Positions 1 through 4,956 of a stretch of DNA of 10,111 nucleotides are shown here, in pieces (the stretch's first letter is position 1; each line of letters starts with the position of its first letter). The notes beneath the pieces are model-generated. The model did no database searches, was not told where the DNA came from, and saw only the letters and a list, made by a program, of their open reading frames with translations. Both the position numbers and the translations under genes were made by a program. The stretch covers positions 1-10,111 of the forward strand of contig VSQE01000085.1 in assembly GCA_009775705.1 (NCBI GenBank), given 5' to 3'. Source of the stretch: Prevotellamassilia sp. GTDB taxonomy: Bacteria > Bacteroidota > Bacteroidia > Bacteroidales > Bacteroidaceae.

Positions 1-108
1 CCTCTCGATGCTATATTGGCGCTCGTCTAAACTGACGGGCTATATCTTCGCATCCTTTGTTTTCGCTGAATAGTTACCCTTATGATCCATACTCGTAATT
101 TTTCTTTA
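1..108. other. Edge segment with no supported gene; weak inverted repeat
   Basis: This stretch lies 3' of the acetyltransferase operon. On the plus strand one frame is open from the window edge to a TAG at about 72-74, giving 23 residues, and on the minus strand only very short frames exist. None is long enough to call. A 7-bp stem including one G-T pair can form between 21-27 and 34-40 around a 6-nt loop. It has no T-run on either side, so it is not a convincing terminator. It could be the end of an element or gene that continues outside the window. Confidence 0.3.
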
Positions 109-567
109 TTATAATTTGATTTGATATACTCTTGTTGTTTCACCCCACGGATGATGGCAATTGCCTAAATAATTGAAGCCGAATCTTTCATAATACCCGA
201 TATGGTCTGTGCAGAGATTCAGATATTTGAAACTATAGCGGGCGGCATCCTGCATAGCCTTTCCAATAAACAGCTTGCCTAAATTCTTGCCCCTGTGCGA
301 TTCTTCAATATACAATGCAACAAGCCAAGGATATAAATCCATTCTGGAATTAAAATCATTTGTGACGAGTCCGGCACAACCGATTATGCCATTGTTGTCT
401 ATGAGCAAATACCATTGGGGTAAAGGGTTTTCCGCACCGATACAATTGCGTAGGCAGTCATCATATACCGCCATGGAATTTTCATCAGCCCACTTTTGCT
501 GGAAATAGCGAATTGCGTCATCCAAATATTCAGGGTGTTCACGCAGGGAAACTATCTCTATTTTCAT
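109..567 (-). CDS. GNAT family N-acetyltransferase
   Basis: Predicted cytoplasmic acetyltransferase of 152 residues that would transfer an acetyl group from acetyl-CoA to a small amine or protein amine; the substrate cannot be read from sequence. The order is that of the GNAT fold: a central strand ending in V83-A-L-Y-I87, then the pyrophosphate-binding loop R92-G-K-N-L-G97 (canonical R/Q-x-x-G-x-G/A with the first Gly replaced by Asn), then the common GNAT motif Y125-Y-E-R-F-G-F131. I chose the ATG at 565-567 rather than an upstream in-frame one at 678. It fits the family's normal N-terminus (MKIEIVSLRE), and the longer version would lie inside the preceding gene. The stop of the DJ-1-like gene and this start are separated by 1 nt (TGAAATG), so translational coupling is likely. 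It is the last gene of a three-gene operon. Confidence 0.88.
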   Translation of the reverse strand: MKIEIVSLREHPEYLDDAIRYFQQKWADENSMAVYDDCLRNCIGAENPLPQWYLLIDNNGIIGCAGLVTNDFNSRMDLYPWLVALYIEESHRGKNLGKLFIGKAMQDAARYSFKYLNLCTDHIGYYERFGFNYLGNCHHPWGETTRVYQIKL

Positions 568-568
568 T

Positions 569-1177
569 TCAACCGGGGAATAATGTGCAAAAGCCTTGCT
601 TGTTGAACCGATAGTACATTTCGATACGTTCCGGTGTGTCGTTTCTGAGCAGCAGGAGCAGTTCTTTGGCAAATTCAAGCGTTGCCGAACCGTTTGCCGT
701 CACTATGTTTTTGTCGCGAACCGCTTGCGCATGGACATATCCGTCAGGATTGGTATAGTTGTCTCCACCCCAAAGTTTTATTTGTTCCAACCCGTTGCCG
801 GTATGCTTGACGGTATTGAGGAATCCGTGTTTTGCCATGAACGAAGCTCCGTTGCAGATTGCACCGACAATCTTTCCTTTCTCAATGGCTTGCCTGACAA
901 TCGGCACGACCTGCTCTGCGACAGGGGTAGTCCAACCGAAGCCGCCAATCAGCACCAACGCCGCATAATCGTCGGACATCGTTTCAAACGAATAATCGGG
1001 TAAAGTCCGGAAGCCGCCGATGGATTTTATAGGCTCCATTGCCGGGGCGACAACCTTATTGACATATTTCGGATTTTCTTTCAACGCAAACTCATCGGAG
1101 GCTATGGCTTGTGAAAGATATACAATCTCGTGTGCCGCATAATCAGGCAGGAGGATATATAGGATTTCGTTACTCAT
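569..1177 (-). CDS. DJ-1/PfpI family protein (type 1 glutamine amidotransferase-like)
   Basis: A 202-residue cytoplasmic protein of the DJ-1/PfpI superfamily. The nucleophile elbow is visible as G-A-I-C108-N-G, with C108 as the expected reactive cysteine, and E17 in the N-terminal D-Y-A-A-H-E segment is the likely partner of the kind that lowers the cysteine pKa in this family. The hydrophobic strand before L-I-G-G-F-G (about 74-81) is the usual Rossmann-like core. Members act as stress-response proteins, glyoxalase/deglycase-like enzymes, proteases or amidases, so the activity here is open. The overall layout resembles the YoaZ/YdeA-like branch rather than the hexameric PfpI proteases, by recollection only. 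It starts 4 nt after the zinc-ribbon stop and ends 1 nt before the acetyltransferase start. That argues for a shared mRNA and perhaps a common detoxification or redox role. Confidence 0.9.
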   Translation of the reverse strand: MSNEILYILLPDYAAHEIVYLSQAIASDEFALKENPKYVNKVVAPAMEPIKSIGGFRTLPDYSFETMSDDYAALVLIGGFGWTTPVAEQVVPIVRQAIEKGKIVGAICNGASFMAKHGFLNTVKHTGNGLEQIKLWGGDNYTNPDGYVHAQAVRDKNIVTANGSATLEFAKELLLLLRNDTPERIEMYYRFNKQGFCTLFPG

Positions 1178-1181
1178 AATA

Positions 1182-1451
1182 TTACTTCTTCCAGCGTTTT
1201 AGATTCGGAAAGAATTCGCGCATCATTTCTTTCGCCTGCTCTTTAGTCAGATTCTGGCCGGATTGTTTGTTGATTTCTTCGGTGAACCGGGCGCAGTGAT
1301 CGATCATCTGCTCCATAGTCATGTCTTGCGTAAACTTGCCGTCCTTGTAGCAATAGATGCAGTAATCCTCGTTAGGTGTACCATCGGCATTCGTTCCGAG
1401 GATTTCGTTTGTGAGCGGCATTCCGCAGCTCTGACAGAATTTCATTTCCAT
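1182..1451 (-). CDS. Small zinc-ribbon domain protein
   Basis: An 89-residue protein with two CxxC knuckles, C6-Q-S-C9 and C31-I-Y-C34, which should bind one zinc ion. It matches the small 'putative zinc ribbon' family (Pfam Zn_ribbon_2 type), whose hallmarks are the F-C-Q-S-C-G-M-P-L start, the G-T-N-A-D-G-T loop and the Y-C-x-x-C-Y-K-D-G segment followed by an M-T-M-E-Q-M-I helix. The C-terminal half is helical and ends in a basic K-R-W-K-K. No biochemical role is established for the family that I know of. The ATG at 1451 gives the family-typical N-terminus; a second in-frame Met is two codons later, and extension to 1520 would add non-conserved residues. It is the first gene of the operon with the DJ-1-like and acetyltransferase genes. 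Confidence 0.87.
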   Translation of the reverse strand: MEMKFCQSCGMPLTNEILGTNADGTPNEDYCIYCYKDGKFTQDMTMEQMIDHCARFTEEINKQSGQNLTKEQAKEMMREFFPNLKRWKK

Positions 1452-1632
1452 TGTATTTATTCTTTTTTGTCCATAAGTCCAACAGGGCAGATTGTTAAAT
1501 GCAGAAGCGCAAACAATCAATGCAACATTCTAAGTCTAAGGTCGTGGAGGCGTTTCCGACGTTCTCGACTTACAAAAATGCATATCGCTTCTTTTTTCGT
1601 ATATTCCAGATATGAGTTATCACAATCTGGCT
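1452..1632 (-). promoter_or_regulatory. Structured leader or operator region of the zinc-ribbon operon
   Basis: This non-coding stretch between the predicted promoter and the zinc-ribbon start holds three separate inverted repeats. A perfect 7-bp pair, GATTGTT/AACAATC, lies at 1490-1496 and 1512-1518. A nested pair joins 1532-1536 with 1567-1571 and 1541-1544 with 1557-1560. A perfect 6-bp pair, CCAGAT/ATCTGG, lies at 1606-1611 and 1625-1630, next to the expected transcription start. They could be RNA hairpins in a long leader or binding sites for a regulator. I do not recognise a known riboswitch. Confidence 0.35.
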
Positions 1633-1641
1633 GCAAAGTTA
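1633..1641 (-). promoter_or_regulatory. Bacteroides-type -7 promoter element for the zinc-ribbon operon
   Basis: Read on the minus strand this is TAACTTTGC, an exact match to the Bacteroides -7 consensus TAnnTTTG plus the favoured C. A partial -33-like CTTTA lies at 1659-1663, about 17 nt upstream, which is slightly short of the usual 19-21 nt. Transcription would start near 1626, giving a leader of about 175 nt before the zinc-ribbon start codon. No better -7 site was seen closer to the gene. Confidence 0.5.
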
Positions 1642-1657
1642 CTTGTTTTTTATTGGA

Positions 1658-2056
1658 TTAAAGCCTGATATCGCATTCACTTTCGGATATGGCTTCTACT
1701 TCTGAACGGATTTGTTGCTTCAACGCTGCATGTTTCTCCTTTTTCATTCGCAATTTTTCTCGGAACCGAAGCAGTTGCCCGTCTGTGAGTTCATCAAAAA
1801 ACAGATTGTTTGCACGTTGGTATTCTATGTATTCCTTTTCTTTCCGTTCCGCGATGGATATTTGTGCCTTGATCGCGGACAATTTTGACAAGGCTGAATC
1901 AAATCCTGTACTCAGGCCGGTACGCTTGTCATAATAGGAAAAGTAAGGATGGATATTCTCTTTGGGATGCAGGCATTCCACATGTAGTAAAAGAAACTGG
2001 AGACTGCATTTTCCACCTGATATTTCATGATTCTTCCGTTTGGTGTTCAACATCAT
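1658..2056 (-). CDS. Uncharacterised charged, coiled-coil-like protein, possibly frameshifted
   Basis: I do not recognise this protein. The frame is open from 2089. The tandem ATG at 2051-2056, preceded by a purine-rich GGAAGAG, is the most plausible start and gives about 132 residues. The N-terminal part has a hydrophobic F-L-L-L-H segment followed by Y-F-S-Y-Y-D-K-R-T-G. The C-terminal half is rich in Lys, Glu, Arg and Gln and looks like a continuous helix or coiled coil (about residues 65-125). It overlaps the end of the upstream ATPase-like remnant in another frame. A competing start at 2028 overlaps that gene's stop as ATGA, but in its own frame it terminates after 38 codons. A single frameshift would join it to this frame. 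It may therefore be a small real gene or the broken downstream partner of the remnant. Confidence 0.4.
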   Translation of the reverse strand: MMLNTKRKNHEISGGKCSLQFLLLHVECLHPKENIHPYFSYYDKRTGLSTGFDSALSKLSAIKAQISIAERKEKEYIEYQRANNLFFDELTDGQLLRFREKLRMKKEKHAALKQQIRSEVEAISESECDIRL

Positions 2057-2534
2057 TTGTCTCTTCCAGCTGGTGCCATACGGCATCATACATCTCGTGA
2101 AGCCAGTCTATATTTTTTGCGCCGAGTTCAATTGTCGGAGACTCTTTGATGAGATTCAGTATTTTCTGCTGATGCTCAGTAATTTTCGTCTCCGACACGT
2201 CTCCGTCATTATCTCCTACATTTATCATGTCGGCGGAGGCAAATATGATAGTCTGAAATTGAGTTAGTGTAGATCTGAAAACAGGTTTCAGTTCATCCCT
2301 ATACCCATCCAATACTTTGGGCTCGTTGCAGATGCGTGTGAGTCCACTACCTCTTTTCTCCATATAGTCCAGTTGGGCCATGACATTTGCAAGTATTGGG
2401 TTACGTCTTTCAGAAGAAACGTCAGCGATGTCTAAGTCCTGAATTAGCATACCATTGTACATTCCACTAGGGGACGTGATTGTGAGACGGATTTTGCGGC
2501 CAGCTATGACAAAAAGTGCATTCAACCACAACAT
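2025..2534 (-). pseudogene. 5'-truncated AlbA_2/RecG-like ATP-binding transcriptional regulator
   Basis: The 169-residue frame matches only the C-terminal part of the family often annotated as 'putative DNA-binding domain / RecG-related helicase' (AlbA_2 plus HATPase_c_4). Seen features are S-P-S-G-M-Y-N-G, the following L-I-Q-D-L-D-I, the strongly typical R-R-N-P-I-L-A-N-V and M-E-K-R-G-S-G-L, and then T-E-H-Q-Q-K-I-L-N-L-I-K, which normally opens the terminal winged helix. Full members run to about 400-500 residues, and the AlbA_2 half is absent here. An in-frame TAG lies two codons before the first ATG, so no longer version exists in this window. After 'I-K-E-S-P-T-I' the sequence no longer looks like the expected winged helix. 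I read it as a remnant left by deletion or element decay. Confidence 0.65.
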
Positions 2535-2551
2535 TTTCTATTTTTATTTTC

Positions 2552-2588
2552 TATATTTGCAAAAAATAGAAGGAGATACCGGCTCTCC
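2552..2588 (+). promoter_or_regulatory. Bacteroides-type promoter and leader hairpin for the GH84 gene
   Basis: TATATTTGC at 2552-2560 fits the Bacteroides -7 consensus TAnnTTTG. I see no good -33 TTTG at the right distance. Transcription would start near 2566 and give a leader of about 65 nt. Just downstream a small perfect 5-bp hairpin (GGAGA at 2572-2576 with TCTCC at 2584-2588) contains an AGGAGA Shine-Dalgarno-like string, but this is about 55 nt from the start codon and has no start of its own. Confidence 0.5.
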
Positions 2589-2631
2589 ATAACAACCTTA
2601 AAACGGCATACCTTTATCACAACATTACCGT

Positions 2632-4845
2632 ATGAAAAAAACAATTCTATCGGCAGGCTTGTTCTGCCTGACTTTCGGAACACTGGACGCACAGATTTCA
2701 GAGATTCACCCATTCCCCCAACAAACCCGCGTAGAGGCCAATTCTCAATTTAAAGCCCCCGCGAGCTGGAAAATCGTAACGGACAAGAAATATGAAGGCA
2801 ACATAGCGACAACTTCCCTCGAAACCGCCGGACCGTACAAAGACGGAAAATCCAAGTTCACCGTATATCTTGGCACGAAGGGCGACAAAGCGGTAAAAGC
2901 CATTGCCAAGCTGATACCTGACCGCCGCGAGGGCTATGCCATACGCATAGAGAAAGAAGCCGTCTATATTGGCGGAGCCGATCAGCAAGGCATGTTCTAC
3001 GGTGTACAGTCCCTGCTGGACATCATGAAAAACGGTAATCTGGAATGCGGAACAGTGACAGACTGGCCGGACGTAGCATGGCGCGGAGTGGTAGAAGGTT
3101 TCTACGGCACCCCTTGGAGCCATGAAACCCGCCTGCGCCAGTTCGACTTCTATGCCCGTAACAAGATGAACGTCTACATTTACGGCCCCAAAGACGATCC
3201 CTACCACCGCTCACACTGGCGGGAGGACTACCCTGAAACCGAAGCGGCCCGCATCAGTGAACTGGCCCGCTATGCTGCCGGAAAAGGTGTCAAATTCTAT
3301 TGGGCGATCCATCCGGGACTGGACATCAAATGGACAGAAAGCGACCGCGATGCTTTGGTCAGAAAATTGGAGCACATGTACGATATCGGCGTACGCGCAT
3401 TCGCCGTCTTTTTCGATGACATCTGGGGCGAAGGCGCAAAAGCCGACAAACAAGCAGAGTTGCTGAATTACGTAGATGATCATTTCGTCAGCAAAAAACC
3501 GGACGTTTCCCCGCTGATCATGTGCCCCACGGAATACAACCGAGCATGGGCCGACGACGCCAAAGGCTACTTGCGCACATTGGGCAAAAACATGAACAAG
3601 GGAGTGGAAATCATGTGGACCGGAAACTCTGTCGTACACTGTCTGGACAAACCGTCCATGGAATGGATTAACGACCGGATTGAGCGGAAGGCCTACATCT
3701 GGTGGAATTTCCCCGTAAGCGACTTCGTAAGGGACCACATTCTTCTGGGCCCAGCCTACGGCAACGGACTGGACATCGCCGGCGACATGTCCGGGTTCGT
3801 CTCCAACCCGATGGAACATGCCGAGGCCTCTAAAATAGGCCTCTACAACATTGCGGACTATACATGGAACATGAAAGCCTATAACTACGAAAAAAGCTGG
3901 GAAGAAGCCATCCGCAGCCTGCTCCCCTCGAATGCTGCCGCCCTCCGCACCTTCGCCGTCTATAACGAAGACCTTGGCCCGAACGGACACGGGTTCCGCC
4001 GCGATGAAAGCCGTGAACTCCAGCCCTGCGCCAAACAGGCCCTGAACGGGGAATCTCAAGCCCTGGAAAACCTACACGACCGCTGCCGTGAGCTCCGGAC
4101 GGCAGTAAACCTGCTGCTGGCAGACAAAAGCAATCCGGCCCTCATCCGTGAATTGCGTCCATGGTTGCTTCAAGCCAAACTGGCAGCCGAATACGGAACT
4201 GCTGTCATCGCTCTCGTCCGTAGCGAAAAAACTGCGACAGAAGCTCCCCTCAGCTCATTCATGACCTACTATGAAGAAGCACGCTCCCTGCAAGCCCAAA
4301 TGTATGAACTGGAAAATAGTGACGTAAGGCATCCATTGCAACCGGGCATCAAAGTAGCGACAAAAATCCTGCTCCCGACACTCAACCAACTGTTCGCCCA
4401 AGCCGTGACATCCTGGAACGAACGGACCCACTCTCATCTTAATCCTGTAGCCGAATATCAACCGTATCATCTGGTCTCCACCGTGCCACAACTCCGCCAA
4501 CAGCCCATCAGCAGCCGAGGAAACGAGATCAGGATCAATCCGTCCAACGAAGTCATCACATGGCCCTCCGGCTCCGAACTGATCATCGAAATGGAACAGC
4601 CCATAAAGCTGCAAGGTCTTGATTTCGATTTCGGCGCCGCCAACCAAGCCGAAAATTTCAAACTGACCGTCTATTCAGGAAACGAATGGAAACCCATCGG
4701 CCTGCTTCACTACAAAGAAGGTGAGACCACAGTACATACCGGTAACGAAATTGCCGGAATGAGCGCCAACAAAATAAGACTGACCAATGCCAGCGGTAAA
4801 GAGCTGAAACTCTATCTACGTAGCTTCCGCTTCTCCAAACAATAA
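2632..4845 (+). CDS. GH84 beta-N-acetylglucosaminidase (O-GlcNAcase-like)
   Basis: A secreted 737-residue glycoside hydrolase of family 84, the same length as B. thetaiotaomicron BtGH84. It removes terminal beta-linked GlcNAc by substrate-assisted catalysis using the acetamido group. A signal peptide ends near A20 (L-D-A then Q-I-S). The order is an N-terminal alpha/beta hexosaminidase-like domain (about 25-140), the catalytic barrel (about 145-455), a helical domain, and a C-terminal beta domain (about 600-737). Active-site residues align with BtGH84 from memory: K187, the catalytic pair D262-D263 in F-F-D-D-I-W-G-E-G, Y302 in C-P-T-E-Y-N, W357-W358-N359, D364 and N392 in S-N-P-M-E-H-A-E. 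None of the key residues is missing. Natural substrates are probably host mucin or other GlcNAc-bearing glycans in the periplasm or at the cell surface. It has its own promoter and is followed by a strong terminator, so it is mainly monocistronic. Confidence 0.96.
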   Translation: MKKTILSAGLFCLTFGTLDAQISEIHPFPQQTRVEANSQFKAPASWKIVTDKKYEGNIATTSLETAGPYKDGKSKFTVYLGTKGDKAVKAIAKLIPDRREGYAIRIEKEAVYIGGADQQGMFYGVQSLLDIMKNGNLECGTVTDWPDVAWRGVVEGFYGTPWSHETRLRQFDFYARNKMNVYIYGPKDDPYHRSHWREDYPETEAARISELARYAAGKGVKFYWAIHPGLDIKWTESDRDALVRKLEHMYDIGVRAFAVFFDDIWGEGAKADKQAELLNYVDDHFVSKKPDVSPLIMCPTEYNRAWADDAKGYLRTLGKNMNKGVEIMWTGNSVVHCLDKPSMEWINDRIERKAYIWWNFPVSDFVRDHILLGPAYGNGLDIAGDMSGFVSNPMEHAEASKIGLYNIADYTWNMKAYNYEKSWEEAIRSLLPSNAAALRTFAVYNEDLGPNGHGFRRDESRELQPCAKQALNGESQALENLHDRCRELRTAVNLLLADKSNPALIRELRPWLLQAKLAAEYGTAVIALVRSEKTATEAPLSSFMTYYEEARSLQAQMYELENSDVRHPLQPGIKVATKILLPTLNQLFAQAVTSWNERTHSHLNPVAEYQPYHLVSTVPQLRQQPISSRGNEIRINPSNEVITWPSGSELIIEMEQPIKLQGLDFDFGAANQAENFKLTVYSGNEWKPIGLLHYKEGETTVHTGNEIAGMSANKIRLTNASGKELKLYLRSFRFSKQ

Positions 4846-4886
4846 AGAGCGCCGGAAAATAAGTACATCACAACACACATTAGCTA

Positions 4887-4927
4887 AAAAACAGGTGGAA
4901 GTTCTTGGCTCCCACCTGTTTTTATTG
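4887..4927 (+). terminator. Intrinsic terminator after the GH84 gene
   Basis: A perfect 12-bp stem pairs 4887-4898 with 4912-4923 around a 13-nt loop, with an A-run before and a T-run on the 3' arm (TTTTTATT). This is the form of a strong rho-independent terminator and it lies about 40 nt after the GH84 stop. The symmetric A/T runs mean it could also work on the minus strand, although no minus-strand gene ends here. Confidence 0.88.
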
Positions 4928-4935
4928 TAATTTTG
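4904..4935 (+). promoter_or_regulatory. Promoter of the CotH-family gene, overlapping the terminator
   Basis: TAATTTTG at 4928-4935 matches the Bacteroides -7 consensus. A -33-like CTTG at 4904-4907 sits 20 nt upstream, within the expected spacing. The -33 half lies inside the loop of the GH84 terminator. Transcription would start near 4942, leaving a leader of only about 15 nt before the ATG at 4957. Translation would then depend on a very short A/T-rich leader rather than a Shine-Dalgarno site. Confidence 0.6.
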
Positions 4936-4956
4936 GCCCATAAAAATCAGTTTACC

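Noticed and set aside
3..74. Plus-strand frame open from the window edge for 23 residues
   Set aside because: Too short to judge, no recognisable motif, and no start visible; it could be the tail of a gene outside the window but nothing supports that.
596..1003. 135-residue plus-strand open frame
   Set aside because: Lies antisense inside the well-supported DJ-1/PfpI gene and has no family features.
1658..2056. Possible RteC-like conjugative-element regulator
   Set aside because: A faint resemblance around the Y-Y-D segment only; length and remaining motifs do not support it.
2522..2713. 63-residue minus-strand frame upstream of the regulator remnant, considered as its missing N-terminus
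   Set aside because: It is in a different frame, overlaps the GH84 start and shows no AlbA_2 features.
3211..4059. 282-residue minus-strand open frame
   Set aside because: Antisense to the GH84 catalytic domain; an artefact of codon use in the higher-GC gene.
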